Origin: Bacteroides pyogenes_A
Lineage (GTDB): Bacteria; Bacteroidota; Bacteroidia; Bacteroidales; Bacteroidaceae
Direction: 5' to 3' (one strand)
Length of the DNA stretch: 64,000 nucleotides
Assembly (NCBI RefSeq): GCF_048595595.1
Contig: NZ_CP184347.1
Part shown: one piece after another, positions 9,192-17,071 of the stretch
Layout of the letters: each line of letters opens with the position of its first letter
Numbering within the stretch: the stretch's first letter is position 1
The notes under the pieces: generated by a model
The model's database searches: none
Seen by the model: the letters and a program-made list of their open reading frames with translations, nothing else
What the model was told of the DNA's origin: nothing
Made by a program: the position numbers and the translations under genes

Positions 9192-10040
9192 TCAACATGC
9201 TTTAAAGCTCATGTCGAGTCCCTTCACCGAATGCGTGAGCGCACCCACCGAGATAAAATCTACGCCGGCTTCGGCATAAGCGCGCAACGTGTCGAAGGTA
9301 ATGCCGCCGGACGATTCGGTTTCATATTTTCCTCCCACCATTTCCACCGCTTTCTTCGTTTGCTCGGGTGTGAAATTGTCGAACATGATACGGTCTACCC
9401 CGCCCAAGCGAAGTACTTGCTCCAGTTCATCGAAGTTGCGCACCTCGATTTCTATTTTGAGATTCTTGCCTTTGCTGCGGCAATATTCTTTGGCACGGGT
9501 AATCGCCTTGTCGATTCCGCCGGCAAAGTCCACATGATTGTCTTTCAGAAGAATCATGTCGAACAGTCCGATGCGGTGGTTCACTCCGCCCCCTATCTTC
9601 ACTGCCATTTTTTCGAGGATGCGCATGCCCGGAGTTGTCTTGCGGGTATCGAGCACACGCGTATGAAGTCCTTCGAGTCGGGCGGCATATTTGCGAGTCA
9701 TGGTAGCGATACCGCTCATACGCTGCATCACATTCAGCATCAGACGCTCGGTCTGGAGCAACGACTGCACCTTTCCTTCCACAATCATCGCCACGTCGCC
9801 CGGCTTCACCTCCGCTCCGTCATTGATAAACACTTCCACTTTCATCGTAGGGTCAAAACGGTTGAAAATTTCTTTCGCCACTTCGATTCCCGCCAGCACG
9901 CCGACTTCCTTTATCAACAGCTTCGATTTTCCCATCGCCGTATCGGGAATACACGAAAGCGTGGTGTGGTCGCCATCGCCGATATCTTCCGCAAAAGCGA
10001 GATCGATCAGTTTGTCGATCAGTTCCTTTTCTTTATTCAT
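9192..10040 (-). CDS. nadC: Nicotinate-nucleotide pyrophosphorylase (carboxylating)
   Basis: 282 residues, normal length. Converts quinolinate and PRPP to nicotinate mononucleotide, CO2 and pyrophosphate in de novo NAD synthesis. Motifs: AEDIGDGDHTTLSCI at the N-terminus, LDTRKTTPGMRILEK and KIGGGVNHRIGLFDM with the substrate-binding Arg, Lys and His residues, LLKDNHV, EIEVRNFDEL and the closing ISVGALTHSVKGLDMS. Its start overlaps the end of the upstream DUF4783 gene by 8 bases, so the two are translated from one message from the promoter at 10480-10487. nadA and nadB are not in the window. Confidence 0.97.
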   Translation of the reverse strand: MNKEKELIDKLIDLAFAEDIGDGDHTTLSCIPDTAMGKSKLLIKEVGVLAGIEVAKEIFNRFDPTMKVEVFINDGAEVKPGDVAMIVEGKVQSLLQTERLMLNVMQRMSGIATMTRKYAARLEGLHTRVLDTRKTTPGMRILEKMAVKIGGGVNHRIGLFDMILLKDNHVDFAGGIDKAITRAKEYCRSKGKNLKIEIEVRNFDELEQVLRLGGVDRIMFDNFTPEQTKKAVEMVGGKYETESSGGITFDTLRAYAEAGVDFISVGALTHSVKGLDMSFKAC

Positions 10041-10425
10041 TTGTCTTATCTATTCTTATTTGATGTATCACATATTGTTCTTCCGACTTCTTCAGGAAAC
10101 AATTCACACGATACTTACCGTTGTTTGTTTTCAGCGTACCGATAACAAAACCCGACTCATCGCGCTTCCCCTGATGATTGACATTAAACCCGTCGACCTT
10201 GTTCTGCGCGAAGAAGTCCTGCATCATCGCAGCGGCCTTCTGCTTGTCCACATTGGCGGAATTGGAGGGAAGTATCAGATTGACTTTATCGCCCATGTAT
10301 TTGCTCAACTCTTGCGAGCTACCCTTGCTCAACGCCGCAACTACCCCCGAAGGTATTTCCTGAGCCATGAGCAAAGGAAGAAACAGAAGTAAAACAGCTA
10401 TTATCAGAAGTACTCGTTTTTTCAT
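10033..10425 (-). CDS. Secreted DUF4783-family protein
   Basis: 130 residues with a signal peptide (MKKRVLLIIAVLLLFLPLLMAQ). The mature 108 residues look like an NTF2/TBP-like small alpha+beta fold (SKYMGDKVNLILPSN, AAAMMQDFFAQNKVDGFNV, FVIGTLKTNNGKYRVNCFLKK, YVIHQIRIDK). Function unknown. It overlaps nadC by 8 bases and is divergent from rlmH with two promoters between. I recall this position beside nadC as common in Bacteroides, but no metabolic link is evident. Confidence 0.85.
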   Translation of the reverse strand: MKKRVLLIIAVLLLFLPLLMAQEIPSGVVAALSKGSSQELSKYMGDKVNLILPSNSANVDKQKAAAMMQDFFAQNKVDGFNVNHQGKRDESGFVIGTLKTNNGKYRVNCFLKKSEEQYVIHQIRIDKTNE

Positions 10426-10479
10426 AAATACAAGCTTTTATGTTGAAGTTCAACGTCTAAATATTCAACGATTTACAGG

Positions 10480-10487
10480 CAAAGGTA
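10480..10487 (-). promoter_or_regulatory. -7 box for the DUF4783-nadC operon
   Basis: TACCTTTG on the - strand, matching TAnnTTTG, about 55 bases upstream of the start at 10425. Confidence 0.7.
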
Positions 10488-10519
10488 AACATTTATTGCA
10501 AAATAACACAAAAAAGCCG

Positions 10520-10527
10520 TATTTTTG
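10520..10527 (+). promoter_or_regulatory. -7 box for rlmH
   Basis: TATTTTTG matches TAnnTTTG; an ATTG at 10495-10498 sits 21 bases upstream as a possible -33 element. The rlmH ATG at 10553 is 25 bases downstream, which excludes the longer open frame beginning at 10367. Confidence 0.75.
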
Positions 10528-10552
10528 TACAATAAATCAGAATTGTAAACGC

Positions 10553-11026
10553 ATGAAAACAACCCTGCTCGTGGTGGGAAGAACGGTAGAACCACATTAT
10601 ATTACCGCCATCAACGACTACGTACAACGCACAAAACGCTTTATTTCGTTCGACGTGGAAGTGATTCCGGAGTTAAAGAACACCAAAAGCCTTTCCACAG
10701 ATCAGCAAAAGGAAAAGGAGGGCGAACTGATCATAAAAGCGCTCCAACCGGGAGACGTGGTCGTACTGCTCGACGAACGGGGCAAAGAGATGCGTTCGCT
10801 GGAGTTTGCCGAATATATGAAACGGAAGATGAATACCGTAAACAAACGGTTGGTTTTCATCATCGGCGGGCCTTACGGATTCTCCGAGAAAGTGTACGGA
10901 ATGGCGCACGAGAAAATTTCGATGTCGAAAATGACTTTTTCGCATCAGATGATACGCTTGATCTTCGTCGAGCAAATGTACCGGGCAATGAGCATATTGA
11001 ACGGAGGCCCTTATCATCATGAATAA
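10553..11026 (+). CDS. rlmH: 23S rRNA (pseudouridine-1915-N3)-methyltransferase, SPOUT class
   Basis: 157 residues, the family's usual length (about 155). Methylates pseudouridine 1915 of helix 69 in assembled 70S ribosomes with SAM. Motifs of the alpha/beta-knot: VVVLLDERGKEMRSLEFAEY and FIIGGPYGFSEKV, and the C-terminal SKMTFSHQMIRLIFVEQMYR that lines the SAM pocket; it ends GGPYHHE, as in other RlmH proteins. The start is set by the promoter at 10520-10527. Divergent from DUF4783-nadC. Confidence 0.97.
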   Translation: MKTTLLVVGRTVEPHYITAINDYVQRTKRFISFDVEVIPELKNTKSLSTDQQKEKEGELIIKALQPGDVVVLLDERGKEMRSLEFAEYMKRKMNTVNKRLVFIIGGPYGFSEKVYGMAHEKISMSKMTFSHQMIRLIFVEQMYRAMSILNGGPYHHE

Positions 11027-11086
11027 TCCGTACCGGAAGCGGTTTGCCGCTATCGGGCGGCGAACGTGCCGGCACCGGAAGCCGGA

Positions 11087-11175
11087 CATATTGGAAAAGG
11101 AAGACCGAGAAACCGGCAAAGGATGTCCGGGAAATCGGCAAAAGATGCCCGGGAAACCGGCAAAGGATACCCGTG
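11087..11175. repeat. Short tandem array, 22 bp period
   Basis: GAAACCGGCAAAGGAT-type units begin at 11109, 11131 and 11153, exactly 22 bases apart, with a degenerate copy before. The array sits in the 235-base gap between rlmH and the GH84 gene. The sequence is unlike the other arrays; the spacing is the same. Confidence 0.75.
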
Positions 11176-11261
11176 CAAACAGGAACGAACCCCAATGAAC
11201 AAGAGTTGCAGATATACAATATTCTTCTTTTCTTTGCAACCGAAAACTAATAGCAACTCAC

Positions 11262-13478
11262 ATGAAACACAAAATTCTCGCACTACTCAGTATGGCTGCG
11301 CTAAGCGGCGGAGCCTTTTCACAAAATGTTCATCTCAATCCGCAGCCGCAGGAAATACGATCGGGACAGGAAGAGATCGCACTGCCGACTTCTTTCCGGC
11401 TCGTCGGAGCAGAAGACGCCAATCCGAAAGCAGTGGCACGGCTTCAAACTCTGTTGGGAAACAAAATTCAAAAGCAGGGGCTTCCGGTTTATATCGGAGA
11501 GAAAAACGACAAGGCCATCCGCAAATTCAAAAAGATGATACCGGACAAAGCAGAAGGGTATTACCTTGCCGTAAACGGCAACGGGATTGTGCTTGCCGGC
11601 AGCGATGAACGGGGAACGTTCTATGCGGTGCAGACATTGAAACAACTGCTTGCCGGCGGACTGCCTTCGGACAGTCTGAGAAACCGGCTGCCGGAAACGG
11701 AGATAAAGGATTACCCCGATATCCGGTTCCGCGGCGTGGTGGAAGGTTTCTACGGGACTCCCTGGAGACATGAAGACCGGATGCGGCAGCTTCGCTTCTA
11801 CGGTGAGAACAAACTGAACACTTATATCTACGGACCTAAGGACGATCCTTACCACAGCACACCTCATTGGCGCCTTCCCTACCCCGACAAAGAGGCGGGA
11901 GAGCTGAAGAAACTGATTGAAACGGCACATGAGAATGAAGTCGACTTCGTATGGGCCATTCATCCGGGGCAGGATATACAATGGAACGATGCCGACCGCG
12001 AAAAAGTAATCGAGAAGTTCGAACGGATGTATCAATTGGGTGCACGTTCGTTCGCTGTCTTCTTCGACGACATCTCGGGCGACGGAACAGACGCGAACCG
12101 TCAGGCCGAACTGCTCAACTACATCGACCGCAGGTTTGTCAAAGAGAAAAAAGACGTGACTCCGCTCATTATGTGTCCTACGGAGTATAACAGAAGTTGG
12201 TCGAACCCGAAAGGCAATTACCTGACGACGTTGGGTACGCAACTTCATCCCGATATTCAGATTATGTGGACGGGCGACCGGGTGATTGCGGACATGACAC
12301 GCGAGGGATTGAACTGGATCAATGAGCGCATTCGCCGTCCTGCCTACATCTGGTGGAACTTTCCGGTATCCGATTACGTGCGCGACCATTTGTTGATGGG
12401 GGCAGTGTACGGCAATGAAAAAGGCATAGAGAAAGAGATGTCGGGCTTTGTTTCCAATCCGATGGAGCGTGCCGAAGCGTCGAAAATAGCGCTTTACGGG
12501 GTAGCGGCTTACGCGTGGAACATGGAAACGTTCGATTCGCAGCAGGCGTGGGAGAAAGGAATTGCCGCTCTGCTGCCCGACGCTGCAGACGCGCTGCTGA
12601 CGTTCTGCAAGCACAATTCGGACTTGGGACCGAACGGACACGGTTACCGCCGAGTGGAGTCGGTAGAGATACAGCCTTTCGCCGAACACTTTGCGCAAGC
12701 GGTTTCGGCCGGTAAGGAAACGGACATCGACGACCTGATCCGGCTGAAAGCGGAGTTCGAAAAAATCTCCGAATCGGCCGATATCCTGCTGGCGAGCGAA
12801 AGCAATCCTACGCTGATCGATGAAATCAAACCGTGGCTTTACCGCTTCCGCCTGTTGGGAAGCATGGGAAACGAGGCGCTCTATCTTCAGGAAGCGTTGA
12901 AGCACCGGCAAAGGGAAGTGTTCGAACGTAAATACGCTCACCTGAAGTCGTTGCAGAAACTAAGCTACGAAATCGACCAGAGCTACAATCAGAATCCGTA
13001 TCAGCCCGGCGTGAAAACCGGAAGCAAAGTGCTGACACCCTTCATCGACACCTTGTTTGCCGCCGCCACCCGGCAGTTCAACCACGCATATGGCACGCAG
13101 CTGAGCGTAACTACCGTGTATTCGCCCCACAAGCTGACAAGCGATATCGGGCAACTGCGCAACCAACCGCTGCAAACGAAGAACAACACCGTGCTCATCT
13201 CCCCGTTGCTGGAAGTCCTGAAGTGGCCTGCCGGAAAGTTTGTGGAGATTAAATTCGACCGGACATACGCGGCTTTCGAGCTGGATATTCATTTCGGGAA
13301 AAAAGAGTTGCCGTCGTGGGGCAAGTGCGAAGTAACCGCCGACGGAAAGACTTGGGAAGAAGTGGAAGTGTCGAAAGGAGTCAAGAACAAAGCGGTGAAA
13401 GCGATCCGCTTCTACAATGCAGGCGACAAAGAAGAGCAAATCCATTTCAGAAAATTTGCCGTGACGCTTCGGAAATAA
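11262..13478 (+). CDS. GH84 beta-N-acetylglucosaminidase (O-GlcNAcase/hyaluronidase family)
   Basis: 738 residues with a signal peptide (MKHKILALLSMAALSGGAFSQ). N-terminal GH20b-like domain (about 22-145), then the GH84 catalytic barrel (about 146-435): FRGVVEGFYGTPWRHEDR, WAIHPGQD, and the catalytic Asp pair in FAVFFDDISGDG near residue 270. It continues with PTEYNRSW and YIWWNFPVSDY. A helical middle and a C-terminal beta domain follow. Length and layout match the well-studied Bacteroides thetaiotaomicron GH84 enzyme (about 737 residues), which removes terminal beta-GlcNAc by substrate-assisted catalysis. Likely periplasmic, acting on host glycans. A TTTCTTTG at 11229-11236 with TTG 20 bases upstream may be its promoter. 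Confidence 0.95.
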   Translation: MKHKILALLSMAALSGGAFSQNVHLNPQPQEIRSGQEEIALPTSFRLVGAEDANPKAVARLQTLLGNKIQKQGLPVYIGEKNDKAIRKFKKMIPDKAEGYYLAVNGNGIVLAGSDERGTFYAVQTLKQLLAGGLPSDSLRNRLPETEIKDYPDIRFRGVVEGFYGTPWRHEDRMRQLRFYGENKLNTYIYGPKDDPYHSTPHWRLPYPDKEAGELKKLIETAHENEVDFVWAIHPGQDIQWNDADREKVIEKFERMYQLGARSFAVFFDDISGDGTDANRQAELLNYIDRRFVKEKKDVTPLIMCPTEYNRSWSNPKGNYLTTLGTQLHPDIQIMWTGDRVIADMTREGLNWINERIRRPAYIWWNFPVSDYVRDHLLMGAVYGNEKGIEKEMSGFVSNPMERAEASKIALYGVAAYAWNMETFDSQQAWEKGIAALLPDAADALLTFCKHNSDLGPNGHGYRRVESVEIQPFAEHFAQAVSAGKETDIDDLIRLKAEFEKISESADILLASESNPTLIDEIKPWLYRFRLLGSMGNEALYLQEALKHRQREVFERKYAHLKSLQKLSYEIDQSYNQNPYQPGVKTGSKVLTPFIDTLFAAATRQFNHAYGTQLSVTTVYSPHKLTSDIGQLRNQPLQTKNNTVLISPLLEVLKWPAGKFVEIKFDRTYAAFELDIHFGKKELPSWGKCEVTADGKTWEEVEVSKGVKNKAVKAIRFYNAGDKEEQIHFRKFAVTLRK

Positions 13479-13739
13479 CAACGCACAAGATGTGTCGGAG
13501 CCGGAAAGCTTGCCGTTTAACACGAGCAAACTTTCCGGCTCCTCTTCATCGATAAGCAGATGATCGGCTTTTCTTCTGCCACCGAGCTTCCGTCATGACG
13601 GAAGAATCATGCAAACGATGCACTGTTCGTCCGCCCGCAACGGCTTGTTCCTTTCTTAACACAAAGTAATCCCTATGCCATGACTGCCTGCTCCGGATAA
13701 AACAAAACCTTGAAGCATGCAAAACAGCGATTTCGTTTG

Positions 13740-14130
13740 AGCAAGACAAAGCCTCCGTTTGAGCGAAAGAGAAGCTCTGTTTAAGCAAGTCAGAAGCTCT
13801 GCTCAGGCGAAAGAGAGTTTTTGTTCAGGCAAAGCGAAGCTCTGTTCATGCAAAAGAGAGTTTTTATTCAAGCAAAGCGAAGCTCTGTTCAGGCGAAAGA
13901 GAGTTTTTGCTCAAGCAAAGCGAAGCTCTGTTCAGGCGAAAGAGAGTTTTTGTTCAGGCAAAGCAGAAGCTCTGTTCAGGCGAAAGAGAGTTTTTGTTCA
14001 AGCAAAGCGAAGCTCTGTTCAGGCGAAAGAAAGTTTTTGTTCAGGCAAAGCAGAAGCTCTGTTCAGGCGAAAGAGAGTTTTTGTTCAAGCGAAACTGAAG
14101 CTCTGCTCATACAAAAGAGAGGCTTTGTTC
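13740..14130. repeat. Tandem array, 43-44 bp period made of two half units of about 22
   Basis: GAAGCTCTGTTCAGGCGAAAG-type half units alternate with AGAGTTTTTGTTCAGGCAAA-type ones. GAAGCTCTG starts at 13771, 13793, 13836, 13879, 13922, 13966, 14009, 14053 and 14097. The array fills the 756-base gap between the convergent GH84 and queF genes. Frames of up to 281 codons read through it in several phases, but they have no start context and overlap queF antisense, so I do not call a gene. The remainder of the gap (13479-13739, 14131-14234) shows nothing recognisable. Confidence 0.9.
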
Positions 14131-14234
14131 AAGCAGCCCCAAGAATCTCTTCCGCAGCAAGTCCAAAGCCGGAACGGGCAACCGGGCTTTGCGTCAGGCA
14201 AGGCAAACCTTCATTCGCTGCACGAACTGCCGCG

Positions 14235-14690
14235 TCACTCCCGATTCATCAACCGTTGCTCCGCCATCTGCTCGTATTTCGTTCCCGGCCTGCCGTAGTT
14301 GGCATACGGATAAATGGAAATTCCGCCGCGTGGCGTAAACAGCCCGGTCACTTCGATATATTTGGGATTCATCAGCTTTATCAAGTCTTTCATGATGATA
14401 TTCACGCAGTCTTCATGAAAAGCTCCATGATTGCGGAAGCTGAACAGATAAAGCTTCAGGCTTTTGCTTTCCACCATCTTCACATCGGGAATGTAACTGA
14501 TGCGAATCTCCGCAAAATCGGGCTGTCCCGTAATGGGACACAAGCTGGTGAATTCGGGGCAATTGAATCTTACCCAATAATCATTGCCGGGATGTTTGTT
14601 GTCAAAAGCTTCCAACACTTCGGGAGCGTAGTCTTGCTTATACTCGGTGCTTCTTCCCAACAGTGACAATTGTTCTTTTAGTTCGCTCAT
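14235..14690 (-). CDS. queF: NADPH-dependent 7-cyano-7-deazaguanine (preQ0) reductase
   Basis: 151 residues, the short unimodular type. Reduces the nitrile of preQ0 to the aminomethyl of preQ1 with two NADPH in queuosine synthesis. The catalytic Cys is in FTSLCPITGQPDFAEI near residue 50, with the Asp a few residues on, and the QueF motif ESKSLKLYLFSFRNHGAFHE near 75-95 binds NADPH and substrate. Last gene of the operon; its start is 3 bases after the queC stop. Regulation should follow the preQ1 riboswitch at 16036-16069. Confidence 0.97.
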   Translation of the reverse strand: MSELKEQLSLLGRSTEYKQDYAPEVLEAFDNKHPGNDYWVRFNCPEFTSLCPITGQPDFAEIRISYIPDVKMVESKSLKLYLFSFRNHGAFHEDCVNIIMKDLIKLMNPKYIEVTGLFTPRGGISIYPYANYGRPGTKYEQMAEQRLMNRE

Positions 14691-14693
14691 AAC

Positions 14694-15350
14694 TTATAAT
14701 GATTGTTTCAGATACTTCTCCAAACCTTCGCGGCGAAGCTTGCAAGCCGGACATTCACCGCATCCGTCGCCCTGAATGCCGTTGTAACAAGTCAGCGTTT
14801 CGCGGCGTATCAAGTCCATCACGCCCAGCTCATCCGCCAAAGCCCACGTCTCCGCCTTGTCTATCCACATCAGCGGGGTGTGAATCACGAAATGTTCATC
14901 CATCGCCAAGTCCAGCGTCACGTTCAACGATTTGATAAACGCGTCGCGGCAATCGGGATAACCGCTGAAATCGGTCTGCGAAACACCCGTCACCAACTGA
15001 CGGATGCCACGTTCGCGCGCATACACCGCAGCAATGCTCAGGAAGAAGAGGTTGCGCCCCGGCACGAAAGTGTTGGGAACACTGCCCTCCGGCTTCTCCT
15101 TATCCATCTCCATCGCAGCATCGGTCAGCGAGTTGCGTCCCAGAGTGCCGATGAAAGACACATCGATCACATCGAACGGCACGTTTGCTCTCGCCGCAAT
15201 ACCCCGCGCCAGCTCCACTTCTTTCTGATGTTTCTGTCCGTAAAGGAAACTCAACGCACGAACCTCCTTGAAATGCTTCTTTGCCCAAAACAAACATGTG
15301 GTCGAATCCTGCCCTCCGCTGAACACAACCAACGCAGCTTCCTTATTCAC
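14694..15350 (-). CDS. queC: 7-cyano-7-deazaguanine synthase
   Basis: 218 residues. ATP-dependent conversion of 7-carboxy-7-deazaguanine and ammonia to preQ0 in the cytosol. PP-loop ATP motif VVFSGGQDSTTCLFWA near residues 8-23; the C-terminal zinc site is visible as TCYNGIQGDGCGECPAC (four Cys). It also has NTFVPGRNLFFLS and VTGVSQTDFSGYPDCR, typical of QueC. One base separates its ATG from the stop of the upstream transporter, and queF follows after 3 bases, so the three are translationally coupled. queD and queE are not in the window. Confidence 0.97.
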   Translation of the reverse strand: MNKEAALVVFSGGQDSTTCLFWAKKHFKEVRALSFLYGQKHQKEVELARGIAARANVPFDVIDVSFIGTLGRNSLTDAAMEMDKEKPEGSVPNTFVPGRNLFFLSIAAVYARERGIRQLVTGVSQTDFSGYPDCRDAFIKSLNVTLDLAMDEHFVIHTPLMWIDKAETWALADELGVMDLIRRETLTCYNGIQGDGCGECPACKLRREGLEKYLKQSL

Positions 15351-15351
15351 G

Positions 15352-16032
15352 TCAGATTTCCTTTATCTTTAATACATTGTAAGAGATATCCGTGTCGTAA
15401 ACATCGGTTCCGTCGATTCTTTTTATGGCTTTTACCACCCGTATCGTAACGGGCAGAATGAGAACCTCGTACATGGATTTCAGCACCACCTGAAGCCCCA
15501 TGATGACAAGCAGCTCCTTCCAGGCGATGATACCTGCGAAAGCTATCGGAAAGAAGATGATCGAGTCGGCGGTCTCGCCCACTACCGTAGACCAAATGGC
15601 TCGTGCCGAGAAGTTTTTCCCTCCGCTCGCCACCTTCATCTTGCTCATGACATAAGCGTTGAGGAAAGAACCTACCAGAAAGGCCAGCATGCTGGCGGCA
15701 AGAATGCGGGGAGCCATGCCGAACACGAAATCGAAATGCTCCTCACCTTCCCAGAAAGGCGCGGCGGGTAAAGCAACGGCTATCAATCCGAGCGCAACAA
15801 CGAAGAAATTCATGGCAAATCCGCTCCAGATGATAAGGCGCGCCTTTTTGAATCCCCAGACTTCGGCAATGCAGTCGTTGATGATATAAGAAACGGGGAA
15901 GACCAATAATCCGGCGGTCACCGTCAGTCCGCCCACTTGAATGACTTTTGTTTCGAGAAGATTGGCTGCAATGAGGCATACATTGAAAAGAATGCCCAGC
16001 AACATGAAGGGTACAGATACTTTTTCTTTCAT
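15352..16032 (-). CDS. yhhQ: Queuosine precursor transporter, YhhQ/QPTR family
   Basis: 226 residues with about six membrane segments: starts near 8 (PFMLLGILFNVCLIAANLL), 35 (LTVTAGLLVFPVSYIIND), 70, 105, 150 and 175. The family signatures FPVSYIINDCIAEVWGFKKA and VVGETADSIIFFPIAFAG are both present. Imports queuosine precursors (preQ0/preQ1 or related bases) through the inner membrane. Found as first gene of the operon with queC and queF, behind a candidate preQ1-I riboswitch that overlaps its ribosome binding site (AGGA, 5 bases before the ATG). Gene symbol by family, not by proven substrate. Confidence 0.93.
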   Translation of the reverse strand: MKEKVSVPFMLLGILFNVCLIAANLLETKVIQVGGLTVTAGLLVFPVSYIINDCIAEVWGFKKARLIIWSGFAMNFFVVALGLIAVALPAAPFWEGEEHFDFVFGMAPRILAASMLAFLVGSFLNAYVMSKMKVASGGKNFSARAIWSTVVGETADSIIFFPIAFAGIIAWKELLVIMGLQVVLKSMYEVLILPVTIRVVKAIKRIDGTDVYDTDISYNVLKIKEI

Positions 16033-16035
16033 AAT

Positions 16036-16069
16036 TCCTGTTTTTTACGTGGTGTTCTAGAATACACGG
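16036..16069 (-). promoter_or_regulatory. preQ1-I riboswitch aptamer overlapping the Shine-Dalgarno of the queuosine operon
   Basis: Read on the - strand: CGUG (16068-16065) pairs with CACG (16051-16048) as P1. The loop contains UUCUAG and AACACC, and the tail is UAAAAAACAGG (16047-16037). UUCUAG in the loop, C-ACC before P1 closes, and the tail UAAAAAAC are the same as in the known Bacillus-type preQ1-I aptamer; the tail AGG matches the variant in which P2 takes up the Shine-Dalgarno. P2 would pair loop C60, U59 and G57 with tail G37, G38 and C40 (last two digits of position), hiding AGGA just before the ATG. Predicted effect: bound preQ1 blocks translation of the transporter. P1 has only four pairs, so folding should be checked. 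Confidence 0.8.
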
Positions 16070-16109
16070 CCGCTATTCACGGCATCGCATGTCTTTAATT
16101 TTCGGGGTG

Positions 16110-16117
16110 CAAAGATA
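16110..16117 (-). promoter_or_regulatory. -7 box for the queuosine operon
   Basis: TATCTTTG on the - strand, with TTG 20 bases upstream at 16138-16140. The transcript would start near 16103 and carry about 70 bases of leader containing the riboswitch. Confidence 0.8.
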
Positions 16118-16152
16118 GAGAAAAAAAAACAAAAAGACAACCATCTTTCCTG

Positions 16153-16440
16153 TTATAATCCGCTAAAATAACTTTTCAGGGCATCGACATACTCCTCCAT
16201 CGCTTTTCTCCCGTCGGAAGTCAGCCGGCAGAGGGTACGGGGTCTCTTGCCGACAAAACTTTTTTCGACTTCGATATATCCCGCCTCGCTTAGTTTATCC
16301 AGCTGAATGCTCAGGTTTCCTGCCGTCGACTGCGTCTTTTCTTTCAGATAAACGAAGTCGGCCTCTTCCACCGATAGGAGAATAGACATGATGCCCAGCC
16401 GGAGCTGCGAATGTAATAATGGATTCAGTTCTTTGAGCAT
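16153..16440 (-). CDS. Winged-helix transcriptional regulator (HTH_34-like, MarR/PadR-like)
   Basis: 95 residues, a bare winged helix. Helix 1 LLHSQLRLGIMSILLSVEE, recognition region STAGNLSIQLDKLSEAGYIE and wing KSFVGKRPRTLCRLT, followed by a C-terminal dimer helix KAMEEYVDALKSYFSGL. This one-domain type usually acts as a repressor sensing state through a partner. Its start lies inside the upstream membrane protein gene (16-base overlap), so the two are made together and may interact. Two palindromes upstream of the adjacent DUF2141-receptor operon (19671-19687, 19749-19765) are possible targets; that link is inference. Confidence 0.88.
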   Translation of the reverse strand: MLKELNPLLHSQLRLGIMSILLSVEEADFVYLKEKTQSTAGNLSIQLDKLSEAGYIEVEKSFVGKRPRTLCRLTSDGRKAMEEYVDALKSYFSGL

Positions 16441-17012
16441 CGTTTCATGTGGTTATTCATTATATGTCCGGGAATAATCATCATCACCACAAAGATAGCG
16501 GCAAACATCAGCAATTTATCATACCCATGAATAAATAAAGAGATGAAAGAGAGCAACAGACCGATCGCCCCGCCTATGATATGCACCTTATACTTCGCAA
16601 TCAAGCCGGTGAGTGTCACCCCCATCGACATCAACAACGGCATGAGGAAAAGAACGTCTATCCGCACCACAAAAGCGAGAGAAGAGAGGCAGAAACTGAC
16701 GATGCCGAACAAAGCCCACATCTGCGTTGTAATGCGGTCGATATAATTCCTCGTTCCTTTCTTTCCATGCTTACGTTCGAAGAAAATTGTCAGCGGAAAG
16801 GCGGTTAAAGGCAAAGCAAACCAAAGGAAATTTACCTGCCACATGCCTGTATATAGCCACAAAGACCATACTGCCAGCGATATAACGACGGTAGCATATC
16901 CCCAAATCAGCAAGGGATAGGCCGCATGACGCGCCGTATTCTCATGCGTCTCCCGAATCATCCGGGCGATAAGTTCCAAACTTTCTTTTTCGGAAATCTT
17001 CTTGTCTTCCAT
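16425..17012 (-). CDS. Inner membrane protein paired with a winged-helix regulator
   Basis: 195 residues. A cytoplasmic N-terminus with EKESLELIARMIRETHENTA is followed by about five membrane segments (near 33-52, 58-76, 100-118, 121-140, 146-183) rich in Leu, Ile and Phe. No transporter or enzyme motif. The stop overlaps the regulator gene by 16 bases, and a promoter lies just upstream (17031-17038). The arrangement membrane protein plus small wHTH suggests the membrane protein senses something and the regulator answers; this is inferred from position only. Confidence 0.85.
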   Translation of the reverse strand: MEDKKISEKESLELIARMIRETHENTARHAAYPLLIWGYATVVISLAVWSLWLYTGMWQVNFLWFALPLTAFPLTIFFERKHGKKGTRNYIDRITTQMWALFGIVSFCLSSLAFVVRIDVLFLMPLLMSMGVTLTGLIAKYKVHIIGGAIGLLLSFISLFIHGYDKLLMFAAIFVVMMIIPGHIMNNHMKRCSKN

Positions 17013-17030
17013 AATCCATCAATTTTGTTT

Positions 17031-17038
17031 CAAAAATA
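17031..17038 (-). promoter_or_regulatory. -7 box for the membrane protein-regulator pair
   Basis: TATTTTTG on the - strand, TTG about 20 bases upstream, start codon 18 bases downstream at 17012. Confidence 0.7.
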
Positions 17039-17071
17039 ATATAGTCTGTTTAATAAATCAAGCGTAACCGT

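Noticed and set aside
11319..12941. 540-codon frame antisense to the GH84 gene
   Set aside because: Shadow of a GC-biased coding strand; the + strand frame has full GH84 motifs.
13821..14666. 281-codon frame, + strand
   Set aside because: Made of repeat units and antisense to queF; no start signal, and other phases are open too.
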